NCBI RefSeq assembly: GCF_001544575.2
Contig: NZ_FCNY02000006.1
Coordinates: forward strand, 362,852 to 426,851
Direction of reading: 5' to 3'
Length of the DNA stretch: 64,000 bases
From: Caballeronia cordobensis
GTDB taxonomy: Bacteria > Pseudomonadota > Gammaproteobacteria > Burkholderiales > Burkholderiaceae
Shown: positions 46,105 through 55,008 of the stretch, piece after piece
Position numbering within the stretch: the stretch's first letter is position 1
Layout: the number at the start of each line of letters is the position of its first letter
The notes under the pieces: model-generated
The model's database searches: none
The model's input: only the letters and a program-made list of their open reading frames with translations
Told to the model about the DNA's origin: nothing
Position numbers and translations under genes: made by a program

Positions 46105-46986
46105 ATGAATAAGAGTCTCATCAAATCCATGATCGTCAAGATTGCGACGCCGGCGATCGTGGCGTTCGGGGTCGCCACCAACCCGGCGATGGCCGCCGAT
46201 CAATTGAAGATCGCCGTGACGAACTGGGCCGACGTGCTCGCGGTCGCCAACGTCGCGAAATACGTGCTCGAAACGCAGCTCAAGCAGCCGGTGCAGTTCG
46301 TTCAGGCGGATATCGGCATTCAGTATCAGGGCGTGGCACGCGGCGATCTGGACATCATGGTCGGCGGCTGGCTGCCCGTGACGCACGGCCAGTATGTCGC
46401 GCGCTACAAGGATCAGCTCGACGACGTCGGCATTATCTACACCGGCGGCAAGAACGGCTGGGCGGTGCCCGCGTATGTGCCCGAATCGCAGTTGTCGTCC
46501 ATCGAAGACCTGAAGAAGCCCGAAGTGCAGAAGCAGCTGAACGGCGTGATTCAGGGCATCGAGCCGGGCGGCGGTCTCATGCAGGCATCGGAGAAGACGA
46601 TCAAGGCATATGACCTGTCCGGCTACAAGCTGCAATCGTCGAGCGAGGCGGGCATGCTGGCGTCGATTCAGCGCGCGTATGGTTCGAAGCAGTGGATCGT
46701 GGCGACGGTGTGGAGCCCGCACTGGCTGTTCCAGAAGTGGCAGATGCGCTATCTGAAGGACCCGAAGGGCACGCTCGGCGGCGAAGAGCAGGTTCACGCG
46801 TTCGCCTCGAAGCAGTTCGCGACGAAATTCCCGCGCGCGGATGTGTTCTTCAAGCACTTCAAGATGACGCTCGCGGATGTCGAAGCGATCGAGTTCGAAG
46901 GCAATTCGACCAACGACTACGCGACGGCCGCGAAGAAGTTCGTCGATGCGCATCCCGACAAGGTGAAGGCCTGGCTGCAGCAGTAA
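46105..46986 (+). CDS. proX: quaternary amine-type substrate-binding protein, ProX/OpuAC family
   Basis: A 293-residue periplasmic binding protein. The signal peptide ends at AMA near residue 31, then [22 protein letters not shown] and the [13 protein letters not shown] and [10 protein letters not shown] segments, whose aromatic residues would box a trimethylammonium group. ATG 46105 follows CGGAG. Substrate choice among betaines (glycine betaine, carnitine, proline betaine) cannot be read off the sequence. Confidence 0.9.
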   Translation: MNKSLIKSMIVKIATPAIVAFGVATNPAMAADQLKIAVTNWADVLAVANVAKYVLETQLKQPVQFVQADIGIQYQGVARGDLDIMVGGWLPVTHGQYVARYKDQLDDVGIIYTGGKNGWAVPAYVPESQLSSIEDLKKPEVQKQLNGVIQGIEPGGGLMQASEKTIKAYDLSGYKLQSSSEAGMLASIQRAYGSKQWIVATVWSPHWLFQKWQMRYLKDPKGTLGGEEQVHAFASKQFATKFPRADVFFKHFKMTLADVEAIEFEGNSTNDYATAAKKFVDAHPDKVKAWLQQ

Positions 46987-47029
46987 GCCTGGCTTTGAAC
47001 CTATCGCACGACCGCTTCGGAGTATTGCC

Positions 47030-48325
47030 GTGAACGAGTATTCGCGCTTCTTTGGCGAAAGCCTGCAGAGCCACGATCCCGTGATCGCATCGGAGATCGC
47101 TTTGGAGTTGCGCCGTCAGCAGACGCAGATCGAGCTGATCGCTTCCGAGAACATCGTGTCGTCGGCGGTGCTGGAAGCGCAGGGCACGGTGCTGACGAAC
47201 AAGTACGCGGAAGGCTATCCGTCGCGGCGTTATTACGGTGGCTGCGAGCATGTCGATCGCATCGAGGCGCTGGCCATCGACCGGGTGAGCGCATTGTTCG
47301 ACGCCGGATTCGCCAACGTGCAGCCGCATTCGGGCGCACAGGCGAACGGCGCGGCGATGCTCGCGCTGCTCAAGCCGGGCGATACGGTCATGGGCATGGC
47401 GCTCGATGCGGGCGGCCATCTCACGCACGGCGCGCGCGCCGCGCTGTCGGGCAAGTGGTTCGATGCGGTGCAGTACGGCGTGAACCCGGACACGCTGCGC
47501 ATCGATTACGACGAAGTGCGGCGGCTCGCGGAGCAGCATCGTCCGAAGCTGATCATCGCGGGCTATTCGGCGTATCCGCGCGCGCTCGATTTCGCCGCGT
47601 TCCGCGAGATCGCCGATAGCGTCGGCGCGCAGCTCATGGTGGACATGGCGCATATCGCGGGCATCGTCGCGGCGGGACGGCATCAGAATCCGCTCCCGTT
47701 CGCCGATGTCGTCACGTCCACGACGCACAAGACGCTGCGCGGCCCGCGCGGCGGCTTCATCCTGACCAACGACGGCGACATCGCCAGGAAAATCGATTCC
47801 GCGGTTTTTCCCGGCCTGCAAGGCGGCCCGCTCATGCATGTGATCGCGGGCAAGGCGGTCGCGTTCGGCGAAGCGCTGCGCCCGGAATTCAGCGCGTATA
47901 TCGATCGTGTGCTGCGCAATGCGCAAACGCTCGGCAAGGTGCTGCAGGCGGGCGGATTGAGCCTCGTCACGGGCGGCACCGACAACCATCTGCTGCTCGT
48001 CGATCTGCGCGGCAAGGGCCTGACGGGCGCGCAAGCCGAAAAGGCGCTGGAACGCGCGGGCATCACCTGCAACAAGAACGGCATTCCCTTCGATACCGAA
48101 AGCCCCATGGTCACGTCCGGCATCCGTCTCGGCACGCCGGCCGCGACGACGCGCGGTTTCGGCGCGGCGCAGTTCGAGCAGGTCGGCGAAATGATCCTCG
48201 ACGTGCTGTCCGCGCTGGAACGCGAACCGAACGGCGACGAGCAGGTGGAGCGCGCGGTGCGCGCCCGCGTGCGCGATCTGTGCAGCCTGTATCCGATCTA
48301 CGCGCATGCGGAAGCGCTCGTCTGA
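47030..48325 (+). CDS. glyA: serine hydroxymethyltransferase
   Basis: PLP enzyme converting serine and tetrahydrofolate to glycine and methylene-tetrahydrofolate, or the reverse. The 431-residue protein has all landmarks: [33 protein letters not shown] and the PLP Lys234 in [18 protein letters not shown] start follows CGGAG. Lying 43 bases after the betaine importer, it is probably a catabolic copy that handles glycine or one-carbon units released by demethylation, with a housekeeping copy elsewhere. Confidence 0.95.
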   Translation: MNEYSRFFGESLQSHDPVIASEIALELRRQQTQIELIASENIVSSAVLEAQGTVLTNKYAEGYPSRRYYGGCEHVDRIEALAIDRVSALFDAGFANVQPHSGAQANGAAMLALLKPGDTVMGMALDAGGHLTHGARAALSGKWFDAVQYGVNPDTLRIDYDEVRRLAEQHRPKLIIAGYSAYPRALDFAAFREIADSVGAQLMVDMAHIAGIVAAGRHQNPLPFADVVTSTTHKTLRGPRGGFILTNDGDIARKIDSAVFPGLQGGPLMHVIAGKAVAFGEALRPEFSAYIDRVLRNAQTLGKVLQAGGLSLVTGGTDNHLLLVDLRGKGLTGAQAEKALERAGITCNKNGIPFDTESPMVTSGIRLGTPAATTRGFGAAQFEQVGEMILDVLSALEREPNGDEQVERAVRARVRDLCSLYPIYAHAEALV

Positions 48326-48380
48326 CGCGCAACGTGCATCGCGCATCGCTTCACACGATTCACCCAACCGAGAGACGAAC

Positions 48381-49268
48381 ATGAGCTTCGAAGGCGTACA
48401 CACCCCGCTGGTCACTCCCTTCAAGGCCGACGGCGAAATCGATTACGACATGCTCGGCAAGCATGCCGCCAGTCTCGTCGGCCGCGTCGCGGGCCTGGGC
48501 GTCGGCGGGACGACGGGCGAGTACTATGCGCTCAGCTTCGAAGAGCGCGTGAAGACGCTGGATACGGTGGCATCCGCGGTCGGCGGCAAGACGTATCTCA
48601 CCGCGGGCATCAACGCGACCACGACGAACGAAGTCCTGCGGCTCGGCAAGGAAGCGAAGCGCGCGGGCTATGACGCATTGCTGGTCGCCGCGCCGTACTA
48701 CGCGCAGCCGACGCAGCAGGAGTTGCTCGCTCACCTGCTGAAGGTGGACGACGCGCTCGACATGCCGGTCATGCTGTACAACTTCCCGGCGCGCACCGGC
48801 ACGGCCATCGGCGATGAAGTCCTCGACAAGCTGCTCGAACGCCCGAACTTCGCCGCGATGAAGGAAAGCACCGGCGATATCGCGCATCTGCATCATCTCG
48901 CGACGCATCTGCCGGAGCGCTTCGTGCTCAGTTGCGGCATGGACGATCAGGCGCTCGAATTCTTCGCGTGGGGCGTGCGAAGCTGGGTGGCGGGCGCGTC
49001 GAACTTCCTGCCGGAAGCGCATACGGCGCTGCTCGACGCGTGCGTGAAAGAGGGCGACTTCAAGACCGGCCGCAAGCTGATGACGCAACTGCTGCCGGTG
49101 CTCGAACTGCTGGAACGCAGCGGCAAGTTCATCCAATATGTGCGTTATGGCTGCGAGCTTGCGGGCACGCGCGTAGGCAACGCGCGCGCGCCGCTCGGCA
49201 CGCTCGACGACGAAGAACGCAGCGCCTTCGCCAGGATCGTTCAACCCCTGCTGCGCAACGCTCAGTAA
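48381..49268 (+). CDS. DapA-family pyruvate-dependent lyase/dehydratase
   Basis: A 295-residue TIM-barrel Schiff-base enzyme of the dihydrodipicolinate synthase/N-acetylneuraminate lyase superfamily. Schiff-base Lys161 (AMKEST), Tyr133 (MLYNFP), Arg138 (ARTGT), Thr44 and Tyr107 (PYYAQP) match E. coli DapA numbering exactly. That argues for a DapA-like active site binding pyruvate with a free carboxylate, yet the gene is in a catabolic operon. It is not KdgD: the KdgD N-terminal signature is missing. The actual substrate is unknown. A ribosome site (GAGAG) precedes ATG. Confidence 0.85.
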   Translation: MSFEGVHTPLVTPFKADGEIDYDMLGKHAASLVGRVAGLGVGGTTGEYYALSFEERVKTLDTVASAVGGKTYLTAGINATTTNEVLRLGKEAKRAGYDALLVAAPYYAQPTQQELLAHLLKVDDALDMPVMLYNFPARTGTAIGDEVLDKLLERPNFAAMKESTGDIAHLHHLATHLPERFVLSCGMDDQALEFFAWGVRSWVAGASNFLPEAHTALLDACVKEGDFKTGRKLMTQLLPVLELLERSGKFIQYVRYGCELAGTRVGNARAPLGTLDDEERSAFARIVQPLLRNAQ

Positions 49269-49277
49269 GTCACTGGC

Positions 49278-50609
49278 ATGGCCTCGAAACTGGAGTTCGT
49301 GCGGTTTCCCGCACCGGATGGCGTCAACGGCTGGTGGGAAAGCTTGCCCGCCGTCGCGCCCGCGAATGTCGTGACGGGCGAGCAGCGCTTCGACTACGTG
49401 GTGGTGGGCGGCGGCATCACCGGCCTGTGCGCGGCGCGGCGGCTCGCCGAACTGGCGCCGGAGGCGTCGATCGCGCTCGTCGAGGCCGATCGTATCGGGC
49501 GCTCCACGGCGGGCCGCAATTCCGGCTTCTTCGTGGATTTGCCGCATGACATCAGCAGCGAAAGCTATTCGCGCAGTGTCGAGGCCGACAAGGCGGACGT
49601 GCGGCTGCAACGCCACGGCATCGACTACGTGCGCGGCACCGTGAAGCAGCATGGCATCGAATGCGACTGGCGCGACGACGGCAAGTATCACGCGTCGGTG
49701 AACAAGAAAGGGCATGCCGCGCTGACACATTTCGCCGATGGCCTCGCGCGCATCGACGAACCTTGCGAATGGCTCGACGAAGCCGCTATCGGGAAGGTGA
49801 CGGGCACGCACTTTTATCGGAGCGCGCTATTCACGCCGGGATGCAGCACGGTCCAGCCCGCGGCGCTGATGCGCGGTCTCGCGGCCACCCAGCCCGCGAA
49901 CGTGACGATCTTCGAGATGAGCGCGGTGAAGGGCATGGAAACGCGCGGGTCCGTCAAGCTGCTCAATTTTGCGAACGGCAGAATCGAGGCGAAGCACGTC
50001 GTGCTGTGCACCAACGCCTATGCGGCGACCTTCGGCGGCCATCCGAACGGCTTGCTGCCGGTGTACACGTTCGCGTCGATGTCGCGCGTGATGAACGATG
50101 ACGAGATCGCCCGGCTCGGCGGCCTGAACGCGTGGGCGCTCATTCCCGCCGACCCGATGGGCACCACCGTGCGCCGTCTCGCGACCAACCGCATCTGCGT
50201 GCGCAACCATTTCGCGTTCCGGCCGAATCTGTCCGTCTCGGAACACGATCTGGCGAAATCGAAGCATCTGCATCAGCGCTCGTTCGACCGGCGCTTTCCG
50301 ATGCTGAAGGATGTCGAACTGCAATACACATGGGGCGGCGCGCTGTGCCTGTCGGCGAACAACGGCGCGCTCTTCGGCCAGCGCGAGGACGGCGTGTACG
50401 AAGCCGTCGGCTGCAACGGGCTGGGTTTGAGCCGCGGATCGGCGGCGGGCAAGCTCATCGCCGAGCATGCGCTGGGGCAATCGAACGATCTGATCGATCA
50501 GCTTTTGAGGCAGCCGCATCCACGCTCGCTGCCGATGCGGCCGATCGCGGATGTCGCGGTATCGGCGGCGATCTGGGTGAAGGAATTTTCGGCGGGCGCC
50601 GAACTTTGA
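49278..50609 (+). CDS. FAD-dependent amine oxidoreductase (DAO/OrdL-like)
   Basis: A 443-residue flavoenzyme of the D-amino-acid oxidase family. The dinucleotide motif VVVGGGITGLCAARRLAELAP is at about 41-61, GRSTAGRNSGFFVDLP follows, and the C-terminal FAD region is TWGGALCLSANNGALFG with GLSRGSAAGKLIAE. Together with the PuuC-like ALDH downstream it resembles PuuB/PuuC-type pairs that oxidise an amine to an aldehyde and then to an acid, but N-demethylation is equally possible. The gene starts 9 bases after the lyase gene. Confidence 0.88.
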   Translation: MASKLEFVRFPAPDGVNGWWESLPAVAPANVVTGEQRFDYVVVGGGITGLCAARRLAELAPEASIALVEADRIGRSTAGRNSGFFVDLPHDISSESYSRSVEADKADVRLQRHGIDYVRGTVKQHGIECDWRDDGKYHASVNKKGHAALTHFADGLARIDEPCEWLDEAAIGKVTGTHFYRSALFTPGCSTVQPAALMRGLAATQPANVTIFEMSAVKGMETRGSVKLLNFANGRIEAKHVVLCTNAYAATFGGHPNGLLPVYTFASMSRVMNDDEIARLGGLNAWALIPADPMGTTVRRLATNRICVRNHFAFRPNLSVSEHDLAKSKHLHQRSFDRRFPMLKDVELQYTWGGALCLSANNGALFGQREDGVYEAVGCNGLGLSRGSAAGKLIAEHALGQSNDLIDQLLRQPHPRSLPMRPIADVAVSAAIWVKEFSAGAEL

Positions 50610-50626
50610 TTCTGTGAGGACATGAC

Positions 50627-52120
50627 ATGACGACGCTTAAGGAATGGCAGCGCAAGGCAGAGAATCTTTCGCTCGACGGACGGGCGTTCATCGCGGGACA
50701 ACGCTGCAATGCGGCATCGAATGAAACCTTCGGCACGCTGAATCCGTCCACGGGCAAGGTGCTCGTGGAAGTCGCGAAGTGCGACGCGAAGGATATCGAC
50801 CGCGCGGTCGTCGCGGCGCGCGACGCGTTCGAGTCGGGCGTGTGGTCGAAGGCCGCGCCCTCGCATCGCAAGGCGGTGCTGCAGCGCCTCGCGCAACTCA
50901 TCGACGAGAACGCGGAAGAACTCGCGCTGCTCGAAGCGCTCGAAGCCGGCAAGCCGATCAGCGAATGCATGGGGCTCGATATTCCGGAATCGGCCGCGTG
51001 CATCCGCTGGCACGCGGAAGTCACGGACAAGCGTTACGACGCGCTCTCGCCGTCGGGCGCGAGCGTCGTGTCGATGATCACGCGCGAGCCGATCGGCGTC
51101 GTGGGCGCGGTGTTGCCGTGGAATTTTCCGGCGCTCATGCTCGCGTGGAAAATCGGGCCGGCGCTTTCCGTGGGCAATAGCGTCATCGTCAAGCCCGCGG
51201 AGCAGACGTCGCTGTCGACGCTGCGCATCGCCGATCTCGCGCACGAAGCCGGCGTGCCGCCCGGCGTGTTCAGCGTCGTCACGGGTTTCGGCGAAAGCGC
51301 GGGCCAGGCGCTCGGCGTGCATGCGGACGTCGATCTCATCGCGTTCACGGGCTCGACCGAGACCGGCAAACGCTTCCTGCGCTATTCCGCCGATACGAAC
51401 CTGAAGCGCGTCGTGCTCGAATGCGGCGGCAAGAATCCGCAAGTCGTGCTGCCCGATGTCGCGAACCTCGACGCCGTCGCGGAACAGGCCGTCGCCGCCG
51501 CGTTCTGGAACATGGGCGAGAACTGCAGCGCGGGCTCGCGCATCCTGGTTCATTCGAGTCAGAAGGCCGAACTGCTGCAAAAGGTGCAGGCCGTGCTGGA
51601 AGGCTGGAGAACCGGCGATCCGCTCGACCCGGACGTGAAGCTCGGCTCGCTCATCGAGGAAAAGCACTACGAGAAGGTGCTGAGCCACATCGAGAAGGCG
51701 AAGGCCGAAGGCGCGCGCCTCGTCTGCGGCGGCAACGCCACGCTCAAGGAATCGGGCGGCTGGTTCGTCGAGCCGACTATCTTCGACAACGTCACGCACG
51801 ACATGAGCATCGCGCGCGACGAGGTCTTTGGCCCGGTCGTGTGTTTTATCGAATATGCTGATATCGACGAGGCCGTGCGCATCGCGAACGATACGTGCTA
51901 CGGGCTCGCGGCATCGCTGTGGACCGACAATGTGAATCAGGCGCACAAAGTCGCGGCGCGCATTCGTGCGGGCACCGTGACCGTCAACTGCTTCGGCGAA
52001 GGCGATCTCTCGACGCCCTTCGGCGGCTTCAAGCAGTCCGGTTTCGGCGGACGCGACAAATCGGTCTACGCGCACGACCAATACTGCGAGCTGAAGACGA
52101 CCTGGCTCAAGCTCGACTAA
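50627..52120 (+). CDS. aldehyde dehydrogenase, PuuC-like
   Basis: A 497-residue NAD(P)-dependent aldehyde dehydrogenase. Catalytic Cys300 (MGENCSAGSR) and Glu265 (LECGGKNPQ) are intact; PWNFPALMLAWKIGPAL and the FTGSTETGKRF coenzyme loop are typical. Overall alignment, as far as I recall, is closest to gamma-glutamyl-gamma-aminobutyraldehyde dehydrogenase PuuC. In this operon it probably oxidises the aldehyde made by the upstream flavoenzyme or lyase. Confidence 0.92.
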   Translation: MTTLKEWQRKAENLSLDGRAFIAGQRCNAASNETFGTLNPSTGKVLVEVAKCDAKDIDRAVVAARDAFESGVWSKAAPSHRKAVLQRLAQLIDENAEELALLEALEAGKPISECMGLDIPESAACIRWHAEVTDKRYDALSPSGASVVSMITREPIGVVGAVLPWNFPALMLAWKIGPALSVGNSVIVKPAEQTSLSTLRIADLAHEAGVPPGVFSVVTGFGESAGQALGVHADVDLIAFTGSTETGKRFLRYSADTNLKRVVLECGGKNPQVVLPDVANLDAVAEQAVAAAFWNMGENCSAGSRILVHSSQKAELLQKVQAVLEGWRTGDPLDPDVKLGSLIEEKHYEKVLSHIEKAKAEGARLVCGGNATLKESGGWFVEPTIFDNVTHDMSIARDEVFGPVVCFIEYADIDEAVRIANDTCYGLAASLWTDNVNQAHKVAARIRAGTVTVNCFGEGDLSTPFGGFKQSGFGGRDKSVYAHDQYCELKTTWLKLD

Positions 52121-52135
52121 GTCAGACGAGGCACT

Positions 52136-52906
52136 ATGCGCATTGGCTTCATCGGCACCGGCACGATCACTCAGGCGATCGTGACCGGCATGATCCGTTT
52201 CGGCGTTCCTTTCGAACGCATCGCGTTATCGCCGCGCAATGCGCGGATCGCGGCGCAACTGGCCGAACTGGATGCGCGCGTCGAGGTGTGCGATAGCAAT
52301 CAGGACGTGCTCGATACATCGGACGTCGTGTGCCTCGCGGTCGTGCCGCAGATCGCGCCTGACGTTCTGGGCGCGCTCGCGTTCGATGCGCGGCATCACG
52401 TCGTCAGTGTCATTGCGGGCATGGCGCTCGACCGGATTCGCGAACTCGTGCGCCATTCGGCGCGCGTGGTGCGCGCGGTGCCGCTTCCGGCGGTCGCGGT
52501 GGGCAAGGGCAGCACGGCGATCTGCCCGCGCGACCGCATCGCGGAGGCGATTTTCGCGCCCCTCGGCGAAGCGGTCGAAGTCGACGACGAGCATCAGTTC
52601 GACGCGCTCTCCGCCGTCACCGCGACCATGGCGAGCTTCTTTGCGCTCCTGGAGGAGCAGGCGTCGTGGCTCGTCGCGCAAGGGCTGCCGTATGCGTCGG
52701 CCCGTTCGTTTTTGGCGGGCTATCATGTGGGGCTTGCTCACGAAACGACGCTAGGCGAAACGCCTTTTTCAGCGATGATCGGGCACGCGAGCACGCCCGG
52801 CGGCCTCAACGAGCAGCTTTGGCGCGAGTTGTCGGAGCGGGGCACATTCGCGCATTATTCGGAGGCGCTCGACAAGATCATGCGCCGCGTTCAAGGGCGC
52901 GGATGA
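52136..52906 (+). CDS. pyrroline-5-carboxylate reductase family protein
   Basis: A 256-residue NAD(P)-binding protein of the ProC/F420-dependent oxidoreductase family. The N-terminal nucleotide loop IGFIGTGTITQAIVTGM and the C-terminal dimer region HASTPGGLNEQLW (P5C reductases have a comparable TSPGGTT) are visible. It is somewhat shorter than typical ProC. It could reduce a cyclic imine that forms when the pathway aldehyde bears an amine. It lies 15 bases after the ALDH gene. Confidence 0.85.
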   Translation: MRIGFIGTGTITQAIVTGMIRFGVPFERIALSPRNARIAAQLAELDARVEVCDSNQDVLDTSDVVCLAVVPQIAPDVLGALAFDARHHVVSVIAGMALDRIRELVRHSARVVRAVPLPAVAVGKGSTAICPRDRIAEAIFAPLGEAVEVDDEHQFDALSAVTATMASFFALLEEQASWLVAQGLPYASARSFLAGYHVGLAHETTLGETPFSAMIGHASTPGGLNEQLWRELSERGTFAHYSEALDKIMRRVQGRG

Positions 52907-52955
52907 GCGGGCAAAATAAAATTCGATAAATCGCCAGCCCTGGAAGGTGATTCAC

Positions 52956-53957
52956 ATGCAGAAGAAACAGCAGTTCGCGGACAGGCTTCTCGCCCAGATG
53001 CCCTCGCTGCGCGCGCTCCGGTGCTTCGTCACCGCGGCGCGGTATGAAAGTTTCACGCAGGCTGCGGAAGTGCTGTGCGTCACGCAGGCGGCGGTGAGCC
53101 GGCAGATCAAGGAACTCGAAGACACGCTCGAAGTCGCGCTGTTCGAGCGCACGGGCAGGCACATTGCGCTGACCGACGCGGGCCGCATTCTCTACAACGC
53201 GTCGTATCTGTCGATCATGAATATCGCGGAGGCGGCGCAGGCGGTGAGGCGCGTGGATCGTCACGCGCTCACGCTGTGCATCTCGCATACGTTCTCGGCG
53301 CTGTGGCTTTCGTTCCGATTGCCCGCCTTTCGCCAGCGCTTTCCCAACATCCGCCTTCATGTGATGGTGACCGAGCACTTCATGGAGCTCGACGATCTCA
53401 TGGAGCCGGATGTCATCATTACGAAGAATCCGCCGCGCGAGCAGGAATACGAAGTCGAGCCGCTCTTTCACGACATCGTCTATCCGGTGTGCAGCGTGCC
53501 GTTTCACGAGCGCTATTTTCACGGGCGCACGTTAAAGCCGCTCGATCTGCTCGCGCATCCCACCTTGAGCCTTTCGCTGCTCGGGCGTGCGCAAGTGTGC
53601 GAGCACGTCGACTGGCGCGTGTGGAAGAACTGGTATCAGCAAGGCGACGGCTCCGAGCGTCTCGACCAGCACGACGATCTGGAGAGCAACGACTATCGCT
53701 TGCTGGTGGCGCAGGCCGAAGCGGGTGAGGGCACCTTGCTCGGCTGGCATCATCTCGTGCATCGTCAGGTCGAGCAGAAAAAGCTCGTGCGCCCCGTGGA
53801 CGATGCGCTCGTCTTCCACGACCGTCACCACTACATCATCACGCATCGCAACGCGAAGACGCGCCCCGAGTACCTGCAGTTTCGCCAGTGGCTCGACGAA
53901 GAAATCGCAACGATGATGCAGGGATGGCCCGCGGCCGAATCGAAGGCCGTGCTGTGA
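52956..53957 (+). CDS. LysR family regulator, GcvA-like (1)
   Basis: A 333-residue LysR protein, longer than average. The helix-turn-helix block (SLRALRCFVTAARYESFTQAAEVLCVTQAAVSRQIKELE) is GcvA-like. The effector domain has an unusual Tyr/His-rich C-terminus (VFHDRHHYIITHRNAK). ATG 52956 follows GGAAGG. It is 49 bases after the ProC-like gene and 7 before a second LysR gene, so both regulators are cotranscribed with the pathway. Confidence 0.93.
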   Translation: MQKKQQFADRLLAQMPSLRALRCFVTAARYESFTQAAEVLCVTQAAVSRQIKELEDTLEVALFERTGRHIALTDAGRILYNASYLSIMNIAEAAQAVRRVDRHALTLCISHTFSALWLSFRLPAFRQRFPNIRLHVMVTEHFMELDDLMEPDVIITKNPPREQEYEVEPLFHDIVYPVCSVPFHERYFHGRTLKPLDLLAHPTLSLSLLGRAQVCEHVDWRVWKNWYQQGDGSERLDQHDDLESNDYRLLVAQAEAGEGTLLGWHHLVHRQVEQKKLVRPVDDALVFHDRHHYIITHRNAKTRPEYLQFRQWLDEEIATMMQGWPAAESKAVL

Positions 53958-53964
53958 GCGCGGC

Positions 53965-54891
53965 ATGAAAACGGCCATCGAAAAACCCAAGGGATACCGG
54001 CGGCTGATTCCGTCGGTGACGGCGCTCGTCGAGTTCGAAGCGGTCGCGCGGCTTGGCAGCTTCACGCTCGCCGCGCACGAACTGGGCGTGACGCAGGCGG
54101 CCGTGAGCCGGCAGGTGAGGTTTCTCGAAGAGACGCTCGGCCAGCGGCTTTTCCGGCGTCTGCATCGCGCGATCGAACTGACCGAGGAAGGCGAGGCGCT
54201 GTACCGCGTCGTCGCCGAATCGATGCAGAAAATCGCGAGCGTGTTCGACCGCCTCGCGCGCGGGCCCGTGCAACAGGAACTCGTGCTCGCGGCCACGTCC
54301 GCGTTCTCGCATTTCCGTCTCTTGCCGCGCCTCGCGTCGCTCAAGGCGGCGCATCCCGATCTGCAACTGCGCCTGTCCACGCAGATGTTCACGGCCGACC
54401 TGCGCCACAAGGAAATCGATGTCGCCGTGCGCTTCGGCAACGGCACCTGGCCCGACGGCACGGCGATGCTGCTCTTCGACGAGGAAGTGTTTCCCGTCTG
54501 CTCGCCGGCGTGGCTCGCGGCACGTTCCGAGCCGGACACGCTGGAGGCGCTCGCGAGCGCCGTGCTGGTCGAATCCGATTCGACCACCGAAGGCTGGATG
54601 GGCTGGGAAGCGTGGTTCAACGCGGTGGGCTTTCGTCCGATGCGGCTGAATTTCGCGCTGCGCTGCAGCCTCTATACCGACGCGATCCAGGCCGCGCGCT
54701 ACGGTCAGGGCGTCGCGCTCGGATGGGGCCGCCTCGTGCACGATCTGCTCGCGAGCGGCGAGCTCGTCAGGCTGCCGGTGGCGTCGTTCAAACCGCCCGA
54801 ATCGTACTTCGTCGTGGTGCCGCACGGCCGTACGATCACGCCCGCGATCGACGGCCTGATCAACTGGCTGCGTGAAGGCGCCGACGCATAA
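53965..54891 (+). CDS. LysR family regulator, GcvA-like (2)
   Basis: A 308-residue LysR protein paralogous to the one just upstream; TALVEFEAVARLGSFTLAAHELGVTQAAVSRQVRFLEE is the DNA-binding block. Effector-domain landmarks (FGNGTWPDGTAMLLFDEEVFPVCSP) fit GcvA. Tandem LysR genes at the end of an operon suggest two inputs, perhaps the imported betaine and a downstream product. Confidence 0.93.
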   Translation: MKTAIEKPKGYRRLIPSVTALVEFEAVARLGSFTLAAHELGVTQAAVSRQVRFLEETLGQRLFRRLHRAIELTEEGEALYRVVAESMQKIASVFDRLARGPVQQELVLAATSAFSHFRLLPRLASLKAAHPDLQLRLSTQMFTADLRHKEIDVAVRFGNGTWPDGTAMLLFDEEVFPVCSPAWLAARSEPDTLEALASAVLVESDSTTEGWMGWEAWFNAVGFRPMRLNFALRCSLYTDAIQAARYGQGVALGWGRLVHDLLASGELVRLPVASFKPPESYFVVVPHGRTITPAIDGLINWLREGADA

Positions 54892-55008
54892 CTCAAAGTA
54901 ATTCGACGCCGAAAATAAAGCGCATTGACGCTGTTTTCGCGCGATCCAATACTCTCGGATATCGCGGGGCCATTCGAAGTCCCGCTCCCCTGAACGTGGA
55001 GAACGACG

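Noticed and set aside
48381..49268. Assignment as KdgD (5-dehydro-4-deoxyglucarate dehydratase) completing the glucarate pathway
   Set aside because: Its sequence follows DapA residue by residue and lacks the KdgD N-terminal pattern; it is also in the betaine operon, 9 kb from gudD.
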